A stretch of DNA of 64,000 nt. It comes from an uncultured Bacteroidales bacterium (lineage in GTDB: Bacteria > Bacteroidota > Bacteroidia > Bacteroidales > P3). Position 1 is the stretch's first letter. Every line of letters begins with the position of its first letter. Both the position numbers and the translations under genes were made by a program. The stretch covers positions 18,034 to 82,033 of the forward strand of contig OMWJ01000008.1 in NCBI GenBank assembly GCA_900314725.1, in the 5' to 3' direction. Shown here piece by piece: positions 45,313 to 55,146 of the stretch. The notes below the pieces were generated by a model. It saw only the letters and a program-made list of their open reading frames with translations, was not told the origin of the DNA and searched no databases.

Positions 45313-48300
45313 TTATTCCATGTTTTCTAACATTAACATAAGACGGTTTTTAATATTGACTTCGGAAACGCTGTTGTCAAAATCCAAAGCCAAATAGTTT
45401 AGTTTAGGATACAGTTCTTTGATGCGATTTTCTACTCCTTTACTTATTATATGGTTGGCAATACAACCAAAAGGTTGCAAAGATACAACGGCATTCACAC
45501 CGTTTTCTACCAAATGAACAATTTCCGCAGGCAACAACCAACCTTCTCCGAACTGAGAGTAGAGAGGAAGAATGCCTTTTGCTTTTTCTGCTAACTCAAA
45601 GATGTTATCCAATGGCTCATAGTATCTGAAAGCAGACATAGTTTTATTGAACTTTTTCAGTTTATTGTTTATCTTATGGTAGAAAAAGTCCATAATAAAT
45701 TGTGGTGTAGAAAGTTTTTCTATATTATTTTGTTTATTGACCTTGCGATTTACAAAAGTCTGTATAAAGAAAGTCATAAGATTTGGCGGAACTACTTCTA
45801 TGTTTTGTTCAAGTAGCCATTCTTGTACATAATGATTAGCAAAAGGATGATATTTTAAGTATATTTCACCAACGATGCCAACCTTTTTTCTGTCTATATT
45901 TTCTTTAGGAAGTAAAGAATTAAACTTTTCTACTGCCATTGTCAAAAGAGGAAGAAATCCTTTGTTGTTTTTTTGTAGAATAAGTTGTTTTGCTTCGGTG
46001 ATGTATTTTTCTTGCAATTCTACAACTTGTTTCTTATCTTCACAACGAACGATAGTAGAACAATACAATTTTGAAAGACAATCTCCAAATAAGATAGCAT
46101 TAAGAGTAAGAGGTAAGGTTTTTGTCCAATTCAATTTAAATCCGTCTTGCTTTTTAGCGGTATTTTCTCCGAAATTTACACTCATAACAGGAACATCTTC
46201 AAAACCTGCATCTACAAAAGCTTTTCTAAGTATGGCATAATAGTTTGTAGCTCTGCATTGTCCTCCTGTCTGTGTGATTCCAAAAGCTATCTTATTTCTG
46301 TCGTATTTTCCGCTTTTCAAAGCTTTGATAGCATCTCCAACAATAAGAGTTGCAGGATAGCAAACCTCATTGTTAGCATATTTTATTCCTTCTTCAGCGC
46401 TCATTTCATCGCTTAAAGGAAGCACTTGTAAATCATAACCGTTTATCTTAAACAGTTCTGGTAAGAAAGGAGAAATATAAGAAGTGAAGAATGGAGCAAG
46501 AATAGTCCTATGTTTCTCTTCTTGGGAGAAATCTTTAGTATCTTTGAAAGCAATAGTATTCTGTGATAAGTTATTTAAAGAATCACTCATCTTTATGCTT
46601 TCTATCAAAGAACGTATTCTAAGTTTTAATGCTCCGGGATTTTGGATGTCGTCTATTTTTAGAAATGTAGCAGACTTATGATGACGTTTAAGAATGTCCT
46701 GTACATCATCTAAAAGAAAAGCATCGGGACCGCAACCAAAAGAAGTTAATTGCGCATAATTAATATTGTTGTTTTCTTTAGCCACAAAGAAAGCTGCATT
46801 TTCTATTCTGTTTATATATGACCATTGAGAAACAATGAAAGAATTATCATTTCTTGAAAAATCAGTGTATCTTGCTATATCTTCATTTATTATTGTAGCT
46901 CCTAAATAAGAAGCAATTTCTCCTATTGAGTGTTGAATCAAATCATCGGTATGATAAGGTCTGCCAGCAAGAAGTATTACTATATTATCGTCTTGTTTTG
47001 CTTGAGTGTAGTACTCTATATTTTTATTATAAAGATCTTTTTCAAAAATTTCTTTTTCTTTCAAAGCAGTAGTGAAAGCCTTTTCAAAGACAGAAGGAGA
47101 GATATCAAATTTTTTACAGATATACTCCTTGCAGTTCTTTTTCAGCAAATCAACATCTTTAAAAGAGAAAACAGGGTTGTCAATTTGAATATCTTTATAC
47201 TTTTTCTTTAGGTGTTTGATTACTACATTATAAGAAGAAACGATAGGACAGTTATAAGTATTATTCTCTTTCTCCAAAGATGATTTTTCATAGACAACGT
47301 ATGGAAAAAAGATATGCTTTATTCCTTTGTTAATAAGGTTGTCTATATGTGAGTGAGTAAGTTTTGCAGGAAAACATATATTTTCACTCATAACCTGATT
47401 AAGACTTTTTTCATATATGGAGTAAGAAGAAACATCACTTAAAACTGTTTCTATTCCACATCCTGCAAAAAGACTCGCCCAAAAAGGATAGTCTTCAAAC
47501 ATATTCAAGGCTCGTGGAATACCTATTTTTGCTTTTATTGGAGTGGTAAGAGAATAGTTTTTAAATGTTTTTTCAAACTTATACTTATATATATTGTTAC
47601 CTTTCTTATTTGCTTTACCTGACGAAGTGAATATTTTCTCGCAGCGGTTGCCTGAATAATAAGTGTTGTTGTTTTGGAACTTATATGCAGAAACCAAACA
47701 AGAATTTTCACAACCTTTGCAAGTAAGTTGTTTGATTGTATATGTTGTGGAATTAATAAGAGAATCCAAGTTCAGAGTTTTCTCTCCTGTAAAGTTTTGT
47801 TTTGCATTTAAAGCACAACCATACGCTCCCATAAGTTCAGGAGAAGTAGAACGATATACTTTTCTCTGTAAAAGATTTTCTAAGGCTTTAACAACACTGT
47901 CGTTTTTCATTGTTCCTCCTTGAACAACAACATTATCTCCTAAGGATTTGCCTTCAAGTTTAAGTACTTTATATAAACAATTTCTAACAACACTATAGGC
48001 TAAACCGGCTGAAATATCTTCTACCGTTCTTCCTTCTCTAAGATATTGTTTTACTTTAGAGTTCATAAAAACAGTACATCTTGTTCCCAAATCACAAGGA
48101 GTTTTAGTGAATAAGGCTTTCTTTGCAAAATCTTCTACGTTGTATCCTAAACCATTTGCAAATGTTTCTATAAATGTACCGCAACCAGAAGAACAAGCTT
48201 CGTTAAGTTCTATTCGGTTCAAAACTCCATCTTCTATATACATGGCTTTCATATCTTGTCCGCCAATATCAAGAATGAAATCAACATTAGGTAAGATGTG

Positions 48301-49545
48301 TTTTGCAGCTGTATAGTGTGCAATCGTTTCAACAATAGAGTGGTTTAGAGAAAAAGCTGTTTTTATTAAATCTTCACCATAACCTGTGGAACATCCTGCA
48401 CATATAACAGGTTTTGCATTTTCTTTTTCAATAGTTTCTTTTAGTTGTTTAAGACCTTTTATTACTGCGTTTATAGGATTTCCTTCATTTTTGTTATAAT
48501 ACTTAAATAGTATGTTCTCATTTTCATCGCAAAGAACAATTTTTGTAGTAGTACTTCCAGAGTCAATTCCAAGAAAAGCATTTCCATTATAATTACTTAT
48601 AGAGACAGAGTTATCTCCAAATTTCTTTTTATCTTCAAGCCAAGAAGTATATTCTTCTTGAGAAGAAAAGATAGCTGGCAATCCTTTGGCTTTTGTTATT
48701 GTTGTAGTGTGGTTAGAGTTAAGTTTTTCTTCTATTTCAGAGAGTGTAAAGACTTCTCCTTTTTTATTGAAAGTACAACCTTTAGCAACCAAAAGATTAT
48801 TGTTTTCAACATTTATAAGAGCCTCTTCTGTTATGTTAAGATATTCTAAAAAGGATTTTCTAAGGCTTTTTATAAAAGTAAGAGGTCCTCCCGCAAAGAG
48901 TATTTTTTCTTTAATGTCTTTTCCTCTTGATAAAGCACTGACAACTTGTACTGCAATAGCATGAAAAATACTTGCACAAATATCTTCAACAGGTATATTT
49001 CTTGCAATAAGAGTTTGAACATCTGTTTTAGAAAAAACTCCGCAACGTGAAGCTATGGGATAAAGTCTTGTACTTCTTTGAGCCATTACATCCATATCTG
49101 CAATAGAAAGATTAAGTATTGCACTCATTTGGTCAATAAAAGCCCCCGTCCCTCCTGCACAGTTGCCATTCATACGCATATCAGGCAAGGCATCCTTTTC
49201 CAAGAAGATGATTTTTGCATCTTCTCCTCCTATGTCAATAATTGTGTGTAGAGAATTTTTAATACTCTTAGCGTAATTATTCAAAGCCATAACTTCTTGC
49301 AGAAAAGCAAAAGAACATCTTTCAGCTAATCCCATTGCAGCAGAACCTGAGAGTGTGAGATGTGTTTTTATGTCGCCAAGTCTTTGTTTTATAGATGAAA
49401 GAATGTTTTTTACCGAGCCTTTAATATCAGCATTATGCCTTTGATAAGAAGAATAAACAATTTGGTCTTCACCATCTACCACCACAACTTTTGCTGTCGT
49501 AGAACCGACATCCAGACCCATTGTATATATTTTGTTTTCTACCAT
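45313..49545 (-). CDS. multidomain 2-hydroxyacyl-CoA dehydratase activase-like protein
   Basis: The 1410-residue protein has two tandem ASKHA ATPase domains: YTMGLDVGSTTAKVVVVDGE (from residue 8) with NGNCAGGTGAFIDQM, and FLGIDSGSTTTKIVLCDENE (from about 325) with NEACSSGCGTFIETFANGLG (about 449-468). In archetypal activators these Cys residues hold a [4Fe-4S] cluster at the dimer interface. A DUF2229-like part (about 670-900) and an HgdB-like dehydratase-related part (about 1000-1330; FGITQTGGQCRATNYY) follow. The fused form is common in anaerobic Bacteroidetes and Firmicutes with unknown substrate. No separate dehydratase subunits are in the window. Confidence 0.92.
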   Translation of the reverse strand: MVENKIYTMGLDVGSTTAKVVVVDGEDQIVYSSYQRHNADIKGSVKNILSSIKQRLGDIKTHLTLSGSAAMGLAERCSFAFLQEVMALNNYAKSIKNSLHTIIDIGGEDAKIIFLEKDALPDMRMNGNCAGGTGAFIDQMSAILNLSIADMDVMAQRSTRLYPIASRCGVFSKTDVQTLIARNIPVEDICASIFHAIAVQVVSALSRGKDIKEKILFAGGPLTFIKSLRKSFLEYLNITEEALINVENNNLLVAKGCTFNKKGEVFTLSEIEEKLNSNHTTTITKAKGLPAIFSSQEEYTSWLEDKKKFGDNSVSISNYNGNAFLGIDSGSTTTKIVLCDENENILFKYYNKNEGNPINAVIKGLKQLKETIEKENAKPVICAGCSTGYGEDLIKTAFSLNHSIVETIAHYTAAKHILPNVDFILDIGGQDMKAMYIEDGVLNRIELNEACSSGCGTFIETFANGLGYNVEDFAKKALFTKTPCDLGTRCTVFMNSKVKQYLREGRTVEDISAGLAYSVVRNCLYKVLKLEGKSLGDNVVVQGGTMKNDSVVKALENLLQRKVYRSTSPELMGAYGCALNAKQNFTGEKTLNLDSLINSTTYTIKQLTCKGCENSCLVSAYKFQNNNTYYSGNRCEKIFTSSGKANKKGNNIYKYKFEKTFKNYSLTTPIKAKIGIPRALNMFEDYPFWASLFAGCGIETVLSDVSSYSIYEKSLNQVMSENICFPAKLTHSHIDNLINKGIKHIFFPYVVYEKSSLEKENNTYNCPIVSSYNVVIKHLKKKYKDIQIDNPVFSFKDVDLLKKNCKEYICKKFDISPSVFEKAFTTALKEKEIFEKDLYNKNIEYYTQAKQDDNIVILLAGRPYHTDDLIQHSIGEIASYLGATIINEDIARYTDFSRNDNSFIVSQWSYINRIENAAFFVAKENNNINYAQLTSFGCGPDAFLLDDVQDILKRHHKSATFLKIDDIQNPGALKLRIRSLIESIKMSDSLNNLSQNTIAFKDTKDFSQEEKHRTILAPFFTSYISPFLPELFKINGYDLQVLPLSDEMSAEEGIKYANNEVCYPATLIVGDAIKALKSGKYDRNKIAFGITQTGGQCRATNYYAILRKAFVDAGFEDVPVMSVNFGENTAKKQDGFKLNWTKTLPLTLNAILFGDCLSKLYCSTIVRCEDKKQVVELQEKYITEAKQLILQKNNKGFLPLLTMAVEKFNSLLPKENIDRKKVGIVGEIYLKYHPFANHYVQEWLLEQNIEVVPPNLMTFFIQTFVNRKVNKQNNIEKLSTPQFIMDFFYHKINNKLKKFNKTMSAFRYYEPLDNIFELAEKAKGILPLYSQFGEGWLLPAEIVHLVENGVNAVVSLQPFGCIANHIISKGVENRIKELYPKLNYLALDFDNSVSEVNIKNRLMLMLENME

Positions 49546-49697
49546 AATTCAATTGTGTAATTACAAACTGCAAATTTAGTGTTTTTTTGTGAATTAAGAA
49601 AAACATTAGTATGCTTATAACATTCGTTAAAAAATGACTTGAACCAGATTGCAAGAAAAAAAATGTTTTTATTTGTTGTAAAGATAATAAAAAGACT

Positions 49698-49705
49698 TAT
49701 CTTTG
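49698..49705 (+). promoter_or_regulatory. -7 promoter box for nhaD
   Basis: TATCTTTG followed by CACTT, 51 bp ahead of the ATG at 49757. A TTTG at 49672-49675 could be the -33 box, with a slightly long spacing. Confidence 0.7.
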
Positions 49706-49756
49706 CACTTTCTTTTTAGAAACACTATTTTTATTAATTAAAACAAAAAAATAATT

Positions 49757-51061
49757 ATGACAAGTGCTATGATAGTTATGGTTGTTGTCTTTGTGATAGG
49801 ATACTTCTTTATCGCAATGGAGCATACCTTTAAAATCAACAAATCAGCAACGGCTTTGTTGCTTGCTGTTGCGATGTGGACACTTTATGTAGCAATTGGC
49901 GGTTTTCATGCTGGTGAAAATCATGGAGTGTTGATTGAAGCCCTTGGAGATACAGCAGAAATTCTGTTCTTCTTGTTAGGTGCTATGACAATAGTAGAAA
50001 CTATTGACCAACACGGAGGTTTCTCTATCATTACGGATAGAATAACTACCAAGAGTAAAAGAAAACTTCTTTGGGTTATTTCTATTCTTACGTTCTTTAT
50101 GTCAGCGGTTTTGGATAACTTAACAACTTCTATTGTTATGTGTGCTTTACTTAGAAAATTAGTTTCTGACAAAAGGGACCGTTGGTTATTTGGTGGAGCA
50201 GTAATATTAGCAGCTAACTCAGGTGGAGCTTGGTCTCCTATAGGTGATGTTACTACTATTATGCTATGGATTAAGGGTAATATTTCCGCTGTAGGAGTTA
50301 TAAAAGAAACATTACTTGCTTCTATAGTTTGTTTGATAGTTCCTACTCTTGGAATTTCTACCATGCTTAAAGGAGAATTGGAAAAGACTCCTGAGGCTCA
50401 GACAGGAAGTTCAGTTTCTCTGATTTCTAAGCTTCAAAGTAAAATAGTTCTTGGCATAGGTGTAGGTTTTCTTGTGTTTACTCCTGTATTCAAGACCATA
50501 ACTCATCTTCCTCCTTATATGGGAATATTGCTTGGCTTGAGTGTTCTTTGGATTGTAACGGAACTTATGCACAAACGTCGTCCTGAGGTTTATCAGCGTA
50601 TGAACATAGGCACAGTTATTACACGCGTAGATACTCCTTCTGTTCTGTTCTTCCTTGGTATATTGATGGCTGTTTCCTGTTTGTCTTCCGCAGGTCATTT
50701 AAGACTGTTGGCACAAGGCTTGGACGGATTAGGTAACTTCTATTTGACAGACTTAATTATCGGTGCTTTGTCTTCAATCGTGGATAACGTTCCATTGGTT
50801 GCAGCTGCAATGGGTATGTATGATATTGCTCCAGCAGGACATTTTGCTATGGACGGAGCATTCTGGGAATTCCTTGCTTATTGTGCAGGTACAGGAGGCT
50901 CTCTTCTAATCATAGGTTCAGCAGCAGGCGTTGCTGTTATGGGAATGGAAAAGATAGACTTCGTATGGTATTTGAAACATATCTCTATTTGGGCTTTGCT
51001 TGGTTATCTTGCAGGTGCAGGAACATATGTTTTGATGTCTATGTTTATATTCCATACATAA
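49757..51061 (+). CDS. nhaD: NhaD-type Na+/H+ antiporter
   Basis: The 434-residue protein has about twelve hydrophobic helices and NhaD signatures: FFLLGAMTIVETIDQHGGF (about 75-93), VLDNLTTSIVMCALLRKL (about 118-135), ANSGGAWSPIGDVTTIMLW (about 152-170) and SSIVDNVPLVAAAMGMY (about 341-357). It exchanges sodium for protons across the inner membrane. It is monocistronic, with a hairpin terminator behind it. Confidence 0.95.
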   Translation: MTSAMIVMVVVFVIGYFFIAMEHTFKINKSATALLLAVAMWTLYVAIGGFHAGENHGVLIEALGDTAEILFFLLGAMTIVETIDQHGGFSIITDRITTKSKRKLLWVISILTFFMSAVLDNLTTSIVMCALLRKLVSDKRDRWLFGGAVILAANSGGAWSPIGDVTTIMLWIKGNISAVGVIKETLLASIVCLIVPTLGISTMLKGELEKTPEAQTGSSVSLISKLQSKIVLGIGVGFLVFTPVFKTITHLPPYMGILLGLSVLWIVTELMHKRRPEVYQRMNIGTVITRVDTPSVLFFLGILMAVSCLSSAGHLRLLAQGLDGLGNFYLTDLIIGALSSIVDNVPLVAAAMGMYDIAPAGHFAMDGAFWEFLAYCAGTGGSLLIIGSAAGVAVMGMEKIDFVWYLKHISIWALLGYLAGAGTYVLMSMFIFHT

Positions 51062-51088
51062 AAATCTATCATTCAACAATAAACATAA

Positions 51089-51125
51089 ACACTGCAAGTT
51101 CTTTTCACTTCTTGCAGTGTTTTTT
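51089..51125 (+). terminator. Rho-independent terminator of nhaD
   Basis: ACACTGCAAG (51089-51098), 12-nt loop, CTTGCAGTGT (51111-51120), then six T. The 302-bp gene-free stretch 51062-51363 holds this, repeat R4 and the rubrerythrin terminator. Confidence 0.88.
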
Positions 51126-51154
51126 ATTGGTAGGAAATGATACAATAAAATCAA

Positions 51155-51275
51155 GAAAAAGAGTTGATGAAAAAAGTCTTCGTTTTAATTTTTTAAATCT
51201 TGATGTTTAGGGTAAAAAGAGTTGGTTTTAAAAAATTAAAATCAACTCTTTTTTGACTTAAATCTTCGTTTTATT
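51155..51275. repeat. intergenic palindromic repeat family, copy R4
   Basis: Begins AAAAAGAGTTGATGAAAAAA, then GTCTTCGTTTT, TTTAAATCTTGATGTTTAGG and an inner hairpin AAAAAGAGTTGGTTTTA / TAAAATCAACTCTTTTT (51214-51253), and ends AAATCTTCGTTTTA. It is closest to R3, block by block. Located between two gene terminators, so it is not needed for termination here. Confidence 0.82.
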
Positions 51276-51304
51276 TTTGCTACAATTTAGGTTAAGTTTC
51301 TACA

Positions 51305-51339
51305 AAACAAAAAACGGAAAAAGCTTTGCTTTTTCCGTT
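51305..51339 (-). terminator. Rho-independent terminator of rubrerythrin gene
   Basis: AACGGAAAAAGC-3 nt-GCTTTTTCCGTT (51313-51339), with a T-rich tail on the minus strand (TTTTTTGTTTTG). Lies 25 bp after the rubrerythrin stop. Confidence 0.85.
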
Positions 51340-51363
51340 AATTTGTTAGTTAATATCTGTTGA

Positions 51364-51936
51364 TTAATAGTTAGTTGCTTCTCTTTCAAAATAAGCCTGT
51401 GGATGATCACAGCAAGGGCAGGTCTCAGGTGCCTTAACTCCATTGAATCTGAAGCCACAATTTCTACAAATCCAGCATTGTTCTTCTTCTGACCAAAAAA
51501 CATCGCCTTTTTCCAAACGAGCAAGAAGTTTAAGGTATCTTTCTTCGTGTCTTCTTTCTACTGATGCTATAAGACGGAATTTTTTAGCTATTTCCTCAAA
51601 GCCTTCTTCTTCAGCTATTCTTGCTCCTTCGGGATAGCCCACAGTCCATTCTTCGTTTTCCCCTTCAGCTGCGGCTTTAAGGTTTTCTTTTGTTGTTCCG
51701 ATAACTCCTGCAGGGAAAGATGCAGTGATTTCACATGTTCCACCTTCTAACATACGGAATAGAAGTTTTGCATGTTGTTCTTCTTGTAATGCTGTTTCGG
51801 TGAAAATTGCAGCTATTTGTTCATAACCTTCTTTCTTAGCCTGTTTTGCAAAGAAAGTATAACGATTCTTAGCTTGAGATTCTCCAGCGAAGAAAGTCAT
51901 TATGTTCTTTTCTGTTTTTGTTCCTTTTATACTCAT
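51364..51936 (-). CDS. rbr: rubrerythrin
   Basis: The 190-residue protein has a ferritin-like diiron domain (about 1-145) with FAGESQAKNRYTFF, EEQHAKLLFRMLEG and VERRHEERYLKLLARL, then a rubredoxin-like domain with CRNCGF and CPCCDHPQAYFE (about 155-187). It reduces peroxide with electrons from rubredoxin or NADH and protects anaerobes against oxygen. Length is normal. Single-gene transcript. Confidence 0.97.
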   Translation of the reverse strand: MSIKGTKTEKNIMTFFAGESQAKNRYTFFAKQAKKEGYEQIAAIFTETALQEEQHAKLLFRMLEGGTCEITASFPAGVIGTTKENLKAAAEGENEEWTVGYPEGARIAEEEGFEEIAKKFRLIASVERRHEERYLKLLARLEKGDVFWSEEEQCWICRNCGFRFNGVKAPETCPCCDHPQAYFEREATNY

Positions 51937-52140
51937 ATTAAATAACTTTTTTGGTTTATTTATAAAAAACGTGAAAAAATGTGAAAAATTGTAGCAGGAC
52001 TTGTAACTTTTTAGTTTTTTTATTTGTTATAGAGTAAAGAAATAGCAAATAATTTGCCTAAATGAAAAAAAAGTTGTTATTTTGCAACTCATTTTCAGTT
52101 AGAAAATAATTAAGTAATAATCAATAAAAAATTAAAACAA

Positions 52141-54993
52141 ATGAAGTACAGAAGACTATTTACACTTGGACTTTGCTTGATGTTGGGTTTAAGTGTCTTT
52201 GCTCAAGGTACAAAGAAAGACAACAAGAAAACAGACCTTAGCAAAGAAATTAAATTAGAAAGTACTGTTAGATACGGAAAGTTAGATAACGGTATGACTT
52301 ATTACATTAAGGCAAACAAAATGCCTGAAAAACGTGCTGAGTTCCAAATAGCAGTAAATGCAGGTTCTATTCTTGAAAGAGAAGACCAACTTGGACTTGC
52401 TCACTTTACTGAACACATGGGATTTAACGGTACAAAACAATTCCCTGGTAATGAACTTACAAGTGAATTACAAAAGAATGGTATAACATTTGGTAGAGAT
52501 GATAATGCTTATACAGCTTTTGACCAAACAGTTTATACTCTTACTCTTCCTACAGACAAACCAGAATTGTTTAACCTTGGATTGAAAGTTTTAGACGGTT
52601 GGGCAAGTGGTATGCTTATGACCGACAAACAAATTGATGATGAAAGAGGAGTTATTATAGAAGAATGGCGTTTAGGACAAGGAGCTCAAGAAAGAATGCG
52701 TAGAGCAACTTGGCCTATTATTTTTAAAGGTAGCCGTTATGCAGAACGTCTTCCTATAGGAACAGTAGAAAACCTTAAAACATTCAAATATTCTTCTATC
52801 CGTGATTTCTACAAAAAATGGTATCGTCCAGATAACCAAGCTTTAATTATTGTTGGAGATTTTGATGCTGACGAAATGGAACAAAAAGTAAAGGATTATT
52901 TTTCAATGAACGAAAAACCTTCTACTCCATTGGAAAGACCAGAATATGGTGTCCCTGATAACAAAGAACCATTGATTGCTATTGCTACAGATAAAGAGGC
53001 ATCAAGCAATTCTATTGAAATAATCTACAAACATCCTGCTTGGCACATGAAAACTGTTGGAGATTTCCGTAATCAAGAACTTATGGTAAATCTTTACGAA
53101 CACATGCTTAGCAATCGTTTTTCTGAAAAAGCACAAAAGAAAGGTTGTCCTTATATGTACGCTATTTCAGGTTATGCTCCTTCTTACTTAGCTCGAACAA
53201 TGGGAGGTTATGTTATGCGTGCTGGAGCAAAAGACGGTAAAGTAATTGACGCTTTGAAAGCTTTATTAGAAGAAAACCAAAGAGTTATTCAACACGGATT
53301 CCTTCAAACAGAACTTGACCGTGCAAAAGAATCCCTATTAGAACAATATGAAAGAGCTTCAAAAGAAGCAAACAAGACTTATAATTCTACTTGGGCAGAA
53401 AGACTTGTTGATAATTTCCTTAACGGAACACCTGTTCCTGGTGCAAGATGGGAATACAGAACAGCAAAGGCCCTTATAGACGGAATAACTTTGGAAGAAA
53501 TCAACGCTTTGGCAAAAGATTGGATTACTGAAGAGAATATTATCTGTGAAATAACTATGCCAGAAAGAAAAGGTTTGAAAGTCCCTACAGAAGCAGAAGT
53601 AAGAAAAATTATTGAAAATGCTAAGAACTTGAAAACAAAACCATACGTAGATACTTATAAAGAAGTTCCTTTCTTTGCATATGAAAACGAAGTGAAAGCA
53701 GGAAAAGTAAAGAGTGAAACAAAAAATACTGAATTTGACTACACAGAATGGACAATGTCAAATGGAGCTAAGGTTATACTTAAATCTACTACTTTGAAAG
53801 ATGATGAAATCCTTCTACAATCTTGGTCAAACGGTGGTTCTTCTCTTTACTCTGACGCTGATTTGTTCAATGTTCAAATGGCAGCAGGAATTATAGACGG
53901 TTCTGGTATAGGTGAAATGAATCACAACCAACTACAAAAATTCCAAATGAAACACTCTTTTGGTACAGAACCTTATATTTCTACTCTACGTGAAGGAATA
54001 AACGGGAACTGTTCTCCAAAAGATTTTGAGTTATTACTACAATATATTTATATGTATTTCACTCACCCTAACAAAGATAAAGAAGTTTTGGACGTAAGAA
54101 TTGAAAACCTACGTTCTCAACTAAAAACTATACTAAACAACCCTGAAACTCAATTCTCTGTACAACTTCAAAAGAGTATGTATCCAAATGATAAGAGAAG
54201 TATATCTATTCCTACAGAAAAACAAATCAACTCTTTGAATATAGAAAAGATGTACAAAATCTTCAAAGAAAGATTCTCTAATGCTTCTGACTTTACTTTT
54301 GAATTCGTAGGTAATTTCAAAATTGATGAAATAAAGCCTTTGATAGAAAAATACATTGGAGGTCTTCCTTCAACAGGAAAAACTGAAAATTGGAAAGACT
54401 TATCTCCTGAATTTGCAAAAGGAAAGGTAGATGATAAAGTTTATAAGGGAACAGAGGACAAAGCAACTATTGTTTTGGCTATGAACAAATCTTTTGTAGA
54501 TGGTGCTAAGGAAAGAAAAGTTATTGATGTTATGGGTGAGATTCTTCAAATAAGAGTAACAGAAAAAGTTCGTGAAGAATTAGGTTCAGTATATTCTCCT
54601 TATATTGGAGCAGACTATGAAAGAGAACCTAAACCTGAATTCTCATTGATTGCTTACTATGGTTGTTCTCCTGATAACGTAAGTAAGGTAGAAAATGCTA
54701 CATGGGAAATACTTGATGAGATGATTCAAATTGGAGCAAGTGAAGAAAACCTTGCAAAGGCTAAAGAGCAGCTTATCAAACGTAGAGAATCTTCTTACAC
54801 ATCTTCAAACTCATTCTGGGCAAGTGTTATTAAGAGTTCTCATATCTACAACGAGAAAATATCAAATATGGAAGAATATGCTAATGCTGTTAATGCAGTA
54901 ACTGCAGATGATTTGAAACGAGCAGCAGCAAAATATTTGAAACATGATGAGTTTGTAAAAGTAACATTGTTACCTGAAGCATTGAAAAAATAA
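52141..54993 (+). CDS. exported M16-family zinc metallopeptidase
   Basis: The 950-residue protein has a signal peptide (about 1-22) and two M16 halves. The first half has the inverted zinc site HFTEH (His 88, Glu 91, His 92) and the distal glutamate segment DDERGVIIEEWRLGQ (about 167-181). The second half (from about 530) is the inactive partner, with the usual ELGSVYSPYIGADYERE region. M16 enzymes form a clam-shell and degrade peptides; exported PqqL-like forms are common in Bacteroidetes. TTATTTTG at 52077, one base off consensus, is a possible promoter. Confidence 0.94.
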   Translation: MKYRRLFTLGLCLMLGLSVFAQGTKKDNKKTDLSKEIKLESTVRYGKLDNGMTYYIKANKMPEKRAEFQIAVNAGSILEREDQLGLAHFTEHMGFNGTKQFPGNELTSELQKNGITFGRDDNAYTAFDQTVYTLTLPTDKPELFNLGLKVLDGWASGMLMTDKQIDDERGVIIEEWRLGQGAQERMRRATWPIIFKGSRYAERLPIGTVENLKTFKYSSIRDFYKKWYRPDNQALIIVGDFDADEMEQKVKDYFSMNEKPSTPLERPEYGVPDNKEPLIAIATDKEASSNSIEIIYKHPAWHMKTVGDFRNQELMVNLYEHMLSNRFSEKAQKKGCPYMYAISGYAPSYLARTMGGYVMRAGAKDGKVIDALKALLEENQRVIQHGFLQTELDRAKESLLEQYERASKEANKTYNSTWAERLVDNFLNGTPVPGARWEYRTAKALIDGITLEEINALAKDWITEENIICEITMPERKGLKVPTEAEVRKIIENAKNLKTKPYVDTYKEVPFFAYENEVKAGKVKSETKNTEFDYTEWTMSNGAKVILKSTTLKDDEILLQSWSNGGSSLYSDADLFNVQMAAGIIDGSGIGEMNHNQLQKFQMKHSFGTEPYISTLREGINGNCSPKDFELLLQYIYMYFTHPNKDKEVLDVRIENLRSQLKTILNNPETQFSVQLQKSMYPNDKRSISIPTEKQINSLNIEKMYKIFKERFSNASDFTFEFVGNFKIDEIKPLIEKYIGGLPSTGKTENWKDLSPEFAKGKVDDKVYKGTEDKATIVLAMNKSFVDGAKERKVIDVMGEILQIRVTEKVREELGSVYSPYIGADYEREPKPEFSLIAYYGCSPDNVSKVENATWEILDEMIQIGASEENLAKAKEQLIKRRESSYTSSNSFWASVIKSSHIYNEKISNMEEYANAVNAVTADDLKRAAAKYLKHDEFVKVTLLPEALKK

Positions 54994-55028
54994 TTTGTTT
55001 TAATTCTTTTTCATAATATTTTATTTTT

Positions 55029-55061
55029 ACCTTATTGCTTGTGAAAGCAATAAGGTTTTTC
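55029..55061 (+). terminator. Rho-independent terminator of the M16 peptidase gene
   Basis: ACCTTATTGCTT-GTGA-AAGCAATAAGGT (55029-55056) followed by TTTTT. Confidence 0.9.
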
Positions 55062-55116
55062 TGTTATGTAGCGAATAAAAATAGCTTGATAAAACTATTG
55101 AAACGTAAATATTTTG

Positions 55117-55124
55117 TACCTTTG
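55117..55124 (+). promoter_or_regulatory. -7 promoter box for the DUF2461 gene
   Basis: TACCTTTG followed by CAAGCGG, 22 bp ahead of the ATG at 55147. It lies inside an upstream-extended reading frame, which supports the ATG at 55147 as start. Confidence 0.75.
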
Positions 55125-55146
55125 CAAGCGGAAAAAGACTTTTAAG

